From contig JAEXAS010000014.1 in NCBI GenBank assembly GCA_023458095.1, forward strand, positions 62,001 through 126,000: a DNA stretch of 64,000 nucleotides, in the 5' to 3' direction. Position 1 is the stretch's first letter. Each line of letters starts with the position of its first letter. Shown in pieces: positions 1 to 9,209 of this stretch. The translations under genes were made by a program, and so were the position numbers. The notes beneath the pieces were generated by a model, which was given only the letters and a program-made list of their open reading frames with translations, was not told the origin of the DNA and did no database searches. This DNA comes from Actinomycetes bacterium. Lineage in GTDB: Bacteria; Actinomycetota; Actinomycetes; Propionibacteriales; Propionibacteriaceae.

Positions 1-347
1 GTGAGTGCCAGCCCCACGCCGGGCACCACCGGAACGGTCACCTTCCCGGTACGACTGGCCGTGCGCGCCGGCTCGGCGCGGCTGTTGGAGGGCATGACCG
101 GCTCGGCTGAGATCGTGGTGGCCGCGCTTCCCGCCGCACTCACCGTCCCCATCCAGTCGGTGATCACCAAAGGCAGCGGCACGATCGTGTACGTCCTGGA
201 CGCCAACAACGTCGTGCACGCCCGTCCCGTTGAGGTGGGCAGTTCCACCGACACAGTGGCGCAGATCACCACCGGGCTCAAGGTCGGCGAGGTCGTAGTC
301 ACCACTGGCGCCACCACCGTGACCGACGGTCAAACCGTCAGCGTTCA

Positions 348-351
<4 letters not shown>
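1..351 (+). CDS. C-terminal part of HlyD/MacA-like efflux adaptor (partial)
   Basis: The reading frame is open from the first base, so the protein's N-terminus lies outside the window. The 116 visible residues look like the membrane-proximal end of a periplasmic-adaptor-type protein: a beta-rich stretch containing GMTGSAEIVV, then PIQSVITKGSGTIVYVL and a final repeat ending in VGEVVVTTGATTVTDGQTV. This matches the end of HlyD/MacA family proteins, which couple ABC permeases to substrate delivery in the envelope. Its stop overlaps the start of the ABC ATPase, so adaptor, ATPase and permease form one operon. The family call is secure; the substrate is unknown. Confidence 0.8.
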
Positions 352-1090
<739 letters not shown>

Positions 1091-1094
<4 letters not shown>

Positions 1095-3619
1095 AACTGA
1101 CGCTCACCCTGGCCTGGCGCTACCTGCGCGGACGCGGGGTGCGCTCCTTGCTGACCACCTTGGCCGTGGTCTTCGGGGTCATGCTCACCTTCGGACTCAA
1201 CGGCATCATGCCGACCATGGTCGATGCGTTCACCCGCAATCTGCTGACCTCGGCCGGCAAGGTCGACCTGACCGTCACCAGCGTCTCGGGGGAGCCTTTC
1301 GCCGCCACCGTCGCCGACCGGCTGCTGGACGTCCCCGGCATTGGCGTGGTCAGCCCCGGCGTGACCAGGATCGCACCGCTGCCCCAGAAGCCGAATGCCC
1401 CGTCTGGCGCCTTGGCGCAGGTGACAGTGGTCGGCCTAGACCTGACCACGGCGTCCGCGATCAAGGAATTCACCCTGGGACAAGGCCACATGATCACCCC
1501 GGGGGCCACTACCTCAGTGGTGATGAACTCCGATCTGGCCGCACAGTTGAACCTGGGAGTGGGCGATGACCTGGTGCTGCCTTCTGCGGGCGGAACGACC
1601 AGATTCCGTGTCGTGGGCCTGCTGGACGCTGCCACTGTGCCCGGCCAAGAACAGGTCTATGTGACTCTGCCCGCAGCTCAACAACTCTTCGGGCTCGGCG
1701 ATCGCATCACCCAGATCGAGGCCCGTTTTGTGCCGGGTGCCGATCGAGCCAGCACCGAGGCCGCAGCCGCGGCCACGCTCGGCCCGGCCTACCGCGTCGG
1801 TGGGGTGTCCTCGGAGTCCTCACTACTGGCCTCCTTGGGGGTGGCGTCCTTCGGATTCACCATGTTCGGAGTATTCGCCCTGGTGACCGCCGGATTCATC
1901 ATCGCCAACTCCTTCCGCACCGTGATCGCCGAGCGGCGACGCGACATCGGGATGCTGCGTGCCGTCGGCGCCACCCGCCGCACGGTCATGGCGATGTTCC
2001 TCGCCGAGTCGCTGCTGCAAGGAATTCTCGGCACCGGTCTGGGACTGATCGCGGGATGGCTGATGGCTTTGGGCTTCTTCGCCGCCATGCGACCGATCGT
2101 GGACAGGTTCATGCATCTGGAGCTGGGCGGTCCCCAGTTCGCCGTCAGCACCTGGATCATGTCGATCGCCCTCGGCGTCGGTGTGACGGTGCTGGCTGCC
2201 CTCTTGCCGGCCCGCAGCGCAGGTCGAGTGACGCCGATGGAGGCGATGCGTCCCCAGTTGGGCGAGGTCTATGAGCGCCGCGTCGGGATGCGCGCCTGGA
2301 TCGGGGTCGGCCTGATGGTGGTCTCGCTGGCCGGGCTGTTCAGCGGGTCGTCCAGCTTGGTCGGTACCGGCGCGGTGGTCTTCCTGATCGGGGTGGCTTT
2401 GCTCATTCCAGCGGTGATCAATCCCATCGCCGGGTGGGCCGCGCGTCCCCTGCAGGCGGTGTTCGCCCGAGAGGGGAACCTGGCCCGCAGCAACCTGCAA
2501 CGCAACCCGGGACGCAGTGGGGCCACCATCACCGCGATGATGCTCGGCCTGGGCGCGATCGTGGCCACGATCAGCATGGTGACCTCGATCTTCGCCGGCT
2601 TCACCAGCTATTTGGACAAGTCGCTGTCTGCGGATTATCTGGTGATCCCGCAGTCGATCATCCTCACTCAGGGCAATGTGGCCGCCGGCCCACAACTGGC
2701 CGCCGAACTCAAAGCCACGCCCGGAATCGGACCGGTCTCCACGCTGCGGCTGTCGAAGGCAACCACCGCCAACGGCGAGGTGCAAGTGATCGGCATCGAT
2801 CCGGCCAGCTACTTGCAGGTAGCTGCCTTCGACTGGAACACCGGCTCCTCCGACACCGCAGTCGAACAACTGGCCCATGGACGCTGGGTCATCGCCAACG
2901 GCATCTATGCCACCCAGAACAACCTCACGGTGGGCCAGCCCATCACGTTGAACACCCCCAATGGAGTTCGCACCTACTACCTGGCCGGAATCGGTAACGA
3001 CTACCTCAACGCCAAGCTGGCCACGCTGTACACCTCGCAGGACAATCTGGCGCGGGACTTCAACGTGACCACCGACCTGCTGCTGATGGCGAATCGCACC
3101 CCGGGCGCAGACGCCGTGTCCACCACAGCCGCGGTGCAGAAGGTCGTGGACGGCTATCCGGCCTTCCGACTGTATGAGTCCCAGGCCTGGCGCACCGAGC
3201 AGTTGCAGACCTTCAACTCCTCCATGGTGATCTTCGAGGTGCTGATCGCTGCGTTGGCGCTGCCGTCATTGCTGGCCTTGATGAACACCCTGGCCATCAG
3301 CGTGCTGGCCCGAACCCGCGAGATCGGAATGCTGCGGGCGGTCGGAGCGACTCGACGTCAGATCAAAAGGATGGTGCTGGCCGAGTCGCTGTTGCTGTCG
3401 ATCATCGGCATCGTTTTCGGAGCCATTGCGGGCTTGTGGCTGGGCTACGCCATCGTGCAGGCCATGGCCGGCGTCGGCTGGGAGATGCCCTATGCCTTCC
3501 CCTGGTCGGGACTGTTGGCCACCGTGCTCATCGGCCTGATCTTCGCCCTCTTGGCTGCCCTCGCCCCCGCCCGCTCCGCCGCCAAACTCGACGTCGTCGC
3601 CGCCCTGCATCAGGAGTGA
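1091..3619 (+). CDS. ABC transporter permease with two FtsX domains
   Basis: An 842-residue membrane protein starting at a GTG overlapping the ATPase stop. It begins with a membrane segment (RYLRGRGVRSLLTTLAVVFG), then a large extracellular MacB-PCD-like region, then a first FtsX domain containing the coupling motif ERRRDIGMLRAVGATRRTV. A second half repeats the plan: a helix near LARSNLQRNPGRSGAT, another external domain and a second FtsX domain with RTREIGMLRAVGATRRQI, about 450 residues after the first. The duplication is usual in the long Gram-positive members of the family. With the two upstream genes it makes a tripartite-like export system. Confidence 0.92.
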
Positions 3620-3771
3620 GCCTCTCGTGGTCGATCGTGCCGCGTAGTCGCGTCAAAATCGACCAATCCGATGATTGTTGATGAGAGGGCTCTCATGCCG
3701 ATCCAATCGGGGTCTCATCGAGACGGGTTTGACTGTGTGTTATCCACTCCAGGACAGGAAAGGGCAACACC

Positions 3772-4230
3772 ATGCTTGGCAAGACTTGGCTCATCGGAAT
3801 CGCGGCTGCAGCCGTTCTCGGAGGTAGCGCCATGGCGCTACCTGCCATGGCGCAAGGCGGCGCTCAAGATCGTCTGCGCGACGGCAGCTGCGGCACCAGC
3901 ACCTGCACCGCAACTCCCACTGGCACGCCGACCGGAACCCCAACCGGGACACCGACTGGCACACCGACCAAGGCACAGACTCGTGCCCAGGACGGCAGCT
4001 GCACCACCTGCACCGCAACCCCTTCTGCGACGGCAGCTCAAGTGCGTACCCGGACCCGCGCTGGGTCCGCGACCACCGCACCCGCCCCGAAGGGAACCTG
4101 CACCGCGACGCCGACAGGCACTCCCACCAAGGCCCAGGATCGGACCCGCGCCCACGACGGCTCCTGCCCCAGCGGTAGCTGCACCCCGACCGGTACCCCC
4201 ACCGGAACCCCCAAGCGGGGCGGTCGCTGA
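3772..4230 (+). CDS. Small exported protein with Thr-Pro-Thr-Gly repeats
   Basis: A 152-residue protein of no family I recognise. A typical signal peptide (MLGKTWLIGIAAAAVLGG, cleavage expected near AMA-QGG) is followed by low-complexity sequence: TPTG tetrapeptides in runs, interspersed with cysteine-containing DGSCxxCTATP segments, seen about three times. Five 12-bp units encode the longest run (3913-3972). AGGAAAGGG lies just upstream of the ATG. The regular DGSC/CTATP pattern suggests an extracytoplasmic, possibly disulphide-bonded or glycosylated protein. A perfect hairpin follows the stop. Function is unknown. Confidence 0.6.
   Translation: MLGKTWLIGIAAAAVLGGSAMALPAMAQGGAQDRLRDGSCGTSTCTATPTGTPTGTPTGTPTGTPTKAQTRAQDGSCTTCTATPSATAAQVRTRTRAGSATTAPAPKGTCTATPTGTPTKAQDRTRAHDGSCPSGSCTPTGTPTGTPKRGGR
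3913..3972 (+). repeat. 12-bp tandem repeat encoding TPTG
   Basis: Five consecutive, slightly diverged 12-bp units within the small exported protein gene, each encoding Thr-Pro-Thr-Gly or a close variant. Isolated units recur later in the same gene near 4108-4130 and 4190-4210. Confidence 0.8.
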
Positions 4231-4244
4231 CAGATGAACGACCC

Positions 4245-4281
4245 GACCCCAGCATCTCGGCTCAGATGAGATGCTGGGGTC
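4245..4281 (+). terminator. Perfect 14-bp hairpin, likely terminator
   Basis: GACCCCAGCATCTC at 4245-4258 and its exact complement at 4268-4281 are separated by a 9-nt loop. It sits 15 nt after the stop of the repeat protein gene and 20 nt before the next start. No T-tract follows, which is common in high-GC actinobacteria. Confidence 0.7.
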
Positions 4282-4301
4282 AGGTGCGTGAAGGAGGTGT
4301 G

Positions 4302-4649
4302 ATGCTCAAGCCGGTTCTGCTGGTTCCCGCGGTGGCGTTGGTCGGGCTGGGCGCTGCCGCCGTTCTCACCGTCTCGGTGGGGAGTTTCGCCCAACCCGCA
4401 CCACAGCCGCGCCCTGCGATCACCATCGGCGCACCCTCACCCACCACCAGCACGGCTTCCCCGGACGCATCGTCGACGACGTCGCCAACCTCGTCCCGGC
4501 CCACGAATGGCGCGTCGGCTCCGAACACGACCGCCACGACCACCACCACAACGCGGAACCAGTCTCATGAACCGACCGGAACGCCGACCGGCACCGGCAA
4601 GCGGCAGCAGGGCAAGCCGGTTTCGAATCCAGGACCCCGCCACGGCTGA
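4302..4649 (+). CDS. Small exported Ser/Thr/Pro-rich protein
   Basis: A 115-residue protein with a hydrophobic N-terminus (MLKPVLLVPAVALVGLGAAAVLTVSVGSFA) that reads as a signal peptide, followed by a low-complexity tail rich in Ser, Thr, Pro and Asn with one GTPTGTG echo of the neighbour's repeats. The ATG at 4302 is chosen because AAGGAGGTG lies just upstream; an earlier in-frame start would begin inside the hairpin. It converges on a response-regulator gene. No domain is recognised; an extracytoplasmic, perhaps wall-spanning role is inferred from composition only. Confidence 0.55.
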   Translation: MLKPVLLVPAVALVGLGAAAVLTVSVGSFAQPAPQPRPAITIGAPSPTTSTASPDASSTTSPTSSRPTNGASAPNTTATTTTTTRNQSHEPTGTPTGTGKRQQGKPVSNPGPRHG

Positions 4650-4676
4650 TCCACTCCGTCGACCCAGTTGCGGTGA

Positions 4677-5339
4677 TCAGCGAGAGGTCAGCCGGTACCC
4701 CATGCCGCGAACGGTCTGGATGACCTCCGGGCCGAGCTTGCGGCGCAGGTAGCGCACGTAGACGTCGACCACGTTCGAACCCGGATCGAAGTCATAGCCC
4801 CACACCGAGCTGAGGAGTTGCTCTCGGCTGAGCACCTGATCGGGATGGCGCAGAAAGAACTCGGCCAACGCGAACTCGCGAGCCGACAACTCCACTTCCA
4901 CCTCCGCCAAGGTGGCTCGACGCGTGCGAAGGTTTAGTTCCAGGTCGCCTTGGCGTAGAACCATGGCCGTGTCGGCTCCGGTTAGGCGCAGGCGAGCGTG
5001 CACCCTTGCGAGCAGTTCTTCGAAGCTGAAGGGCTTGGTGAGGTAGTCATCAGCACCCCCCTCCAGACCGGCGACCCGATCTCGGACCGCAGTGCGGGCG
5101 GTGAGCATGATGACCGGGATCCGGTGTCCGGCGGCCCGAAGTTGGGCAAGGACATCGAAGCCGTCCAGATCGGGCAGCCCGACGTCCAGGATCACCAAGT
5201 CGAAGCCGCCTGCGCTGATCAGATCGCTGATACCGGAGCCTCGACTCTCGATGTGGGTGGTGTACCCGGCCGCGTTCAGCCCGGCAGCCACGAATGCAGC
5301 AATGCGGGCTTCGTCTTCAACGATCAAGATCGCAGTCAT
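4677..5339 (-). CDS. OmpR/PhoB-family response regulator
   Basis: A 220-residue transcription factor. The receiver domain has the acidic pocket in VEDEARI, phospho-acceptor Asp in LVILDVGLPDLDG, the Thr/Ser switch in MLTART and Lys in LTKPFS. The C-terminal winged helix includes LSAREFALAEFFLRHPDQVLSREQLL and ends in VDVYVRYLRRKLG-type recognition sequence. Its start overlaps the histidine kinase stop, so kinase is transcribed first and the pair is translationally coupled. Targets are not evident; the two exported Thr/Pro-rich genes converging on it are candidates by position only. Confidence 0.93.
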   Translation of the reverse strand: MTAILIVEDEARIAAFVAAGLNAAGYTTHIESRGSGISDLISAGGFDLVILDVGLPDLDGFDVLAQLRAAGHRIPVIMLTARTAVRDRVAGLEGGADDYLTKPFSFEELLARVHARLRLTGADTAMVLRQGDLELNLRTRRATLAEVEVELSAREFALAEFFLRHPDQVLSREQLLSSVWGYDFDPGSNVVDVYVRYLRRKLGPEVIQTVRGMGYRLTSR

Positions 5340-6784
5340 GATGCCTCAGTCTTCCTGGTGACGGGCAGCACCAAGCTGAACACGCTGCCACCGCCGGGGG
5401 CGGCGGCGATGTCGAGTCGTCCGTGGTGGGCCTCGGTGATCGTGGTGACGATGGCCAATCCGAGGCCGCGACCACGCAATCCGGACGCCAGCGCCGACTC
5501 ACCGCGCACCTGGCGCTGGATCACGATGGCGCGTTCGGCCTCGCTGATTCCCGGGCCATGATCGCGAACCCACAGCCACAGTTCGTCGTCGCGCTGCTCG
5601 CTGCCCAGCACAATCTCGGTGCCCTCGGGGGAGTACTTGACGGCGTTGTCTGCCAGTTGCAGCCATGCCTGCCGAATGCGCTGAGCATCCAACCGCGCGC
5701 GCAGGTCGGCCAGCCCACCCAGCTTCCATGGGCGCGGCGCCAGGGTGCGAACCAGGGCGAAAGTCTCATCGGTGAGGTCGGCGACCTCCACCTCGGTCGG
5801 CACGACGAAGTCGGCCCGCTCCGAGCTGGCCAGGGTCAGCAGGTCATCGGTGAGCCGGCTGAGTCGGTCGATCTCTTCGGTCACCAATGCTGTGGTGGCG
5901 CGCACCTCAGCGGGGGAGTTCGGATCCAGCAATTCGAGGTGGCCGCGCATGATCGTCAGTGGGGTGCGCAGTTCGTGGCCGACGTCATCAGCGAGCCGCC
6001 GTTGGGCCTCGACCAGAGCCTGGATGCGATCCAGCATGCGGTTGATGGTGGTGGTCAAGGCGGAGAGGTCGTCGTGACCCCGCACCGGGATTCGGCGGGA
6101 TAGCTCGTCCTCGCCGATGGTTTCAGCCGCGGCCCGTAGTTCGGCGATGGGTGAGAGCAGCCGGCCCATGACCGCCCAGGCCGCCACTCCAGCCACGACG
6201 GCGACCAGAAGAGCAGCGACGGCATACATCGCATAGGTCTGGTCCAGACCGTGATAACCCACCGAGAGGTCGATGACGCGTACCAGCGCCCCTGATTCGG
6301 TCGAGGTCGGGGAATGAATGGGCACCACGAGATAGCGGAAGTCGTGGCCGTCGACATTCACCCGTCCCTGCGCGGTGACCGGGTCGAGTCGGTGCGCCAT
6401 GACCGTCTCAACCAGGGCCGGGTAGTCCTCCAGCCGAAGAGTCACCCCGATCGGCGCGGTCCATTCCACAGTGTCACCGACGATGCCCAAGACTCCGTCG
6501 GCCGAACCCAGCACCCGCTGCTGGATCGCCGCTTGCAGCAAGGCCGAGGTGCTCTGATAGGGACGCCCGGTGGCAGGGTCGAGGGTGGCGCGCGCGAAAC
6601 TGGCGAACTCAGCGGCTTCACGGTCAAGCTGGGCCATCGCCGTGCGTTCCAAAGACAGACGCTCCAGCAGATAGCCGGTGGCTCCAGAGACAATCAAGAC
6701 CGCCGCCATCAACACCAGCATCGTGATCAGCAAGCGGCTGCGCACGCTATAGGTGACCTTGTCGGCCTCACCCGCGGTACGCAT
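5336..6784 (-). CDS. Membrane sensor histidine kinase (HAMP-HisKA-HATPase)
   Basis: About 482 residues from the ATG at 6784; an upstream in-frame GTG at 6823 would add 13 residues. An N-terminal helix (LLITMLVLMAAVLIVSGATGYLL) precedes an extracytoplasmic sensor domain of roughly 130 residues, a second helix (AVAALLVAVVAGVAAWAVMG) and a HAMP region. The H-box is DVGHELRTPLTIMRGHLE, and the ATPase domain has N-box DNAVKYSPEG, DHGPGIS and GRGLGLAIV. It partners the overlapping OmpR-type regulator. The ligand cannot be inferred. Confidence 0.93.
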   Translation of the reverse strand: MRTAGEADKVTYSVRSRLLITMLVLMAAVLIVSGATGYLLERLSLERTAMAQLDREAAEFASFARATLDPATGRPYQSTSALLQAAIQQRVLGSADGVLGIVGDTVEWTAPIGVTLRLEDYPALVETVMAHRLDPVTAQGRVNVDGHDFRYLVVPIHSPTSTESGALVRVIDLSVGYHGLDQTYAMYAVAALLVAVVAGVAAWAVMGRLLSPIAELRAAAETIGEDELSRRIPVRGHDDLSALTTTINRMLDRIQALVEAQRRLADDVGHELRTPLTIMRGHLELLDPNSPAEVRATTALVTEEIDRLSRLTDDLLTLASSERADFVVPTEVEVADLTDETFALVRTLAPRPWKLGGLADLRARLDAQRIRQAWLQLADNAVKYSPEGTEIVLGSEQRDDELWLWVRDHGPGISEAERAIVIQRQVRGESALASGLRGRGLGLAIVTTITEAHHGRLDIAAAPGGGSVFSLVLPVTRKTEAS

Positions 6785-6975
6785 AGCCTCCAGTGTGGGC
6801 CCCTGGCAGCACGACCTCACCATTGCGAGCCGGTTTTCTCATCAGCCCCTCATCTGCAGACGCTGACCGACAGTGTTGCCGGCTCGGGAATAGTGAGGGC
6901 GCTCGAAGCCGTTTGACTCAGTAGATCAGTTAAACCTGCAAGTCATCCCCTCCGGATGAGAACCGAGGAAAGACC

Positions 6976-7560
6976 ATGACAAGCTTCACCATCATCGGGA
7001 CCGGAAATATGGCCAAAGCCATCGGCGGCGTACTCGCCGACGGCGGCAGCCCGGTCAGCTACATCGCCCACGATCAGGTCGGTGCCACCGCCCTCAGCGG
7101 TGACGTCGTTGTCTTGGCCGTGCCCCATCCCGCCGTCGCGGGCATTGTTGATGCCTATCGCGACCACCTGGCCGGCAAGGTCGTCGTGGATATCACCAAT
7201 CCGGTGAACTTTGAGACTTTCGACTCTCTTGTTGTGCCGGCCGGAAGCTCCTTCGCCGCAGAGCTGCAAGCTCAACTGCCGGCGTCTGCGGTCGTGAAGG
7301 CGTTCAACACCAATTTCGCCAGCACTCTGGCCACCAAGCACGTGGGAGATCAGGTCACCACCGTCCTGGTCGCCGGGGATGACGCTGCCGCCAAGGCCGC
7401 CGTGGTCGACGCCGTCCAGGCCGGTGGACTGCGCGGCATCGATGCTGGGTCCTTGACCCGAGCCGGGGAGTTGGAGTCGATCGGCTTCCTGCAGATCACC
7501 CTGGCCGTCGCCGAGAAGGTCAGTTGGACCGGCGGCTTCGCTGTCGTCGCCGGAGAATGA
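6976..7560 (+). CDS. NADPH-dependent F420-reductase-like Rossmann oxidoreductase
   Basis: A 194-residue protein starting with the nucleotide-binding motif TIIGTGNMAKAIGGVLADGG, followed by VVVLAVPHPAVAGI and VVDITNPVNF. This layout is that of the F420:NADP oxidoreductase / pyrroline-carboxylate-reductase-like N-terminal domain. The second half (AVVKAFNTNFAS, VLVAGDDAAAKAAV, GLRGIDAGSLTRAGELESI) matches the short stand-alone family. The ribosome site GAGGAAAG is 5-6 nt before the ATG. Many such proteins act in F420 or NADPH redox balance, but members differ in substrate, so only the family is named. It is monocistronic and followed by a repeat cluster. Confidence 0.85.
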   Translation: MTSFTIIGTGNMAKAIGGVLADGGSPVSYIAHDQVGATALSGDVVVLAVPHPAVAGIVDAYRDHLAGKVVVDITNPVNFETFDSLVVPAGSSFAAELQAQLPASAVVKAFNTNFASTLATKHVGDQVTTVLVAGDDAAAKAAVVDAVQAGGLRGIDAGSLTRAGELESIGFLQITLAVAEKVSWTGGFAVVAGE

Positions 7561-7591
7561 CGCGCCGAACACCTCACCAGTGAGCCCGCCC

Positions 7592-7863
7592 GGGCTTCGA
7601 CAGGCTCAGCCAACGTCCCCTGAGCCCGTCGAAGGGTGAGGAACCCCCGCTCCCTGAGCCCGTCGAAGGGTGCGGATGCAAACGATCACCTCAACGCTCA
7701 TGCGCGGGCTTCGCCGAGTTCAAGGGCCCTTCGACAAGCTCAGGGAACGGAACTCCGGACTTCCCACCCGCTGGCTGAGCCTGTCGAAGCACCCAGAACA
7801 ACAACCAAACCAGCCGGTAAGACCGGCAAAGCAACCGCCCGCTGGCTGAGCTTGTCGAAGCCC
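7592..7863. repeat. Cluster of six dispersed TTCGACAGGCTCAG-type repeats
   Basis: Six copies of a ~20-bp element with core CTGAGCxxGTCGAAG, in both orientations, occupy 7592-7612, 7618-7638, 7652-7672, 7726-7746, 7771-7791 and 7842-7863. They fill most of the 344-bp gap between the oxidoreductase and CPBP protease genes. A further copy lies at 46332-46353, and degenerate ones near 49984-50040. Several are arranged as inverted pairs able to fold. The same type of intergenic repeat is common in actinobacterial genomes (recollection, not searched). No gene is apparent in the gap. Confidence 0.8.
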
Positions 7864-7904
7864 CACGGAGCAATACCACCTGGCGTTGGCTCTGACCCAG
7901 CAGA

Positions 7905-8855
7905 ATGGGGGCTGTGATTCCCCTGGTACCTGCTGACCATCCGGCCCGACCCCGCAGCGGCGACCTTTTGACCAGGGATCATCCGCTGCGACCGTTTCCT
8001 CCGTTACATCGTTGGCGCTTCGCGGTGTGGCTGCGCTTGCTGGTGTTCCTTGCTGTGCTCGTCGCGCTGGGCAGCGCGCTTCTCATCGGATTCTTCGGTG
8101 TCAACGGATTCTGGGTGTATCCGGTCTCCGAGCTCGTCTCGACGATCCTGGCTTTCGTCGTGCTCTTGATCATCGAGGCGCGCACCCCCGTCGAACTGGC
8201 GCCGCGGCGACTGGGCGGGCTGGCTGGGGGAGCGGCGCTGGGGGCGGTGTTGCTGATGACCGTGCTGGCGGTGTTGTTCCTCGCCGGCGCCTATCGCATC
8301 GTGGGGGTCAATCCCGCCTACGACGTGTGGCCGGATCTGCTCTGGGTTGGCATCACTGCCAGCATCGCCGAAGAGATCGCGTTCCGGGCGGTGATCTTCC
8401 GACTTCTGGAGGAGGTGTTGGGCACCTGGGGTGGCCTCGCGGTGAGTGCGATGATCTTCGGCCTGTCGCACCTGTCCAACCCGGACGCAACGCTGTGGGG
8501 CGCGATCGCCATCGCCTTGGAGGCTGGCCTGCTGTTCGGTGCGCTGTACGCGATCACGCGCTCGCTGTGGTGGACCATTGGCCCGCACTTCTCCTGGAAC
8601 ATGCTGCAAGGTCCGGTATTCGGGTCGGTGGTATCCGGGTCGGGGGCGGCCTCGGGGTGGTTCCAGGCCCAGTTCACCGGCCCGGATTGGCTCACCGGTG
8701 GCCAGTTCGGCATCGAAGCCTCCGTGGTCAGCGTGGTGCTGTTGACCCTGCTCGGCGCAGCCCTAATGCATGTGATCTTCCATCAAGACTTGGCCGTTAA
8801 GCCCTACTGGGTGCGCAAACGCCACCTCACGCCGACAGCCTCGCTGCCCACCTAG
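7905..8855 (+). CDS. CPBP-family intramembrane metalloprotease
   Basis: A 316-residue polytopic membrane protein with about eight hydrophobic segments. The diagnostic CPBP (Abi/Rce1-like) motifs are present: EEIAFRAVIFRLLEE (EExxxR, about residues 163-177), FGLSHL (FxxxH) and the later HFSWNML (HxxxN). These residues bind metal and form the active site in Rce1-type proteases. Bacterial members process membrane substrates or give immunity to self-made peptides; the substrate here is unknown. The start may be the ATG at 7905 or a GTG at 7914. Its stop overlaps the thioredoxin gene's stop by a few bases (convergent). Confidence 0.9.
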   Translation: MGAVIPLVPADHPARPRSGDLLTRDHPLRPFPPLHRWRFAVWLRLLVFLAVLVALGSALLIGFFGVNGFWVYPVSELVSTILAFVVLLIIEARTPVELAPRRLGGLAGGAALGAVLLMTVLAVLFLAGAYRIVGVNPAYDVWPDLLWVGITASIAEEIAFRAVIFRLLEEVLGTWGGLAVSAMIFGLSHLSNPDATLWGAIAIALEAGLLFGALYAITRSLWWTIGPHFSWNMLQGPVFGSVVSGSGAASGWFQAQFTGPDWLTGGQFGIEASVVSVVLLTLLGAALMHVIFHQDLAVKPYWVRKRHLTPTASLPT

Positions 8856-9178
8856 GCCAGGGCCGCCGTCAACTCTTCGAGTCCGGCGGTCACCTCTTCG
8901 GCCTTCCAGGGACGCACCACTCGGGCGACCTCGGTTCCGTTGGCCAGAAAGATCAGCGTCGGCCACAGCTTCACCTGATAGGAGCGGCCCAACGGACGGC
9001 CCTTGCCATCCTCGATGAAGACTCGCTGCACCGGGGCGTCGGCGAGCGCCTGATCGATCTTGGGGGCGGCAGCGCGACAGTAGCCACACCAGTTGGTTCC
9101 GAACTGCAGCACGACCCCGCCGGGAAGGGCATCGGCTTGCTCGCGGGTGAGCTGCTCGGGCAGGTATTCGGCGTCCAT
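8852..9178 (-). CDS. Thioredoxin-family protein
   Basis: A 108-residue single-domain protein with the redox motif WCGYC (in FGTNWCGYCRAAAP) and the cis-proline in KLWPTLIF, matching a cytosolic thioredoxin fold. The CGYC active site differs from the classical CGPC, which would make it less reducing and closer to glutaredoxin or oxidase-like variants. No signal peptide is seen. Start ATG is at 9178, giving the usual thioredoxin length. The adenine deaminase gene on the same strand ends about 30 bp upstream, so the two may be co-transcribed. Confidence 0.88.
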   Translation of the reverse strand: MDAEYLPEQLTREQADALPGGVVLQFGTNWCGYCRAAAPKIDQALADAPVQRVFIEDGKGRPLGRSYQVKLWPTLIFLANGTEVARVVRPWKAEEVTAGLEELTAALA

Positions 9179-9209
9179 CGATCCAGGGTAGCTGGCTAGA
9201 CAGTTCGGC

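Noticed and set aside
3910..4210. CRISPR array
   Set aside because: The 12-bp repeats are contiguous, in frame and lack spacers; they are coding tandem repeats.
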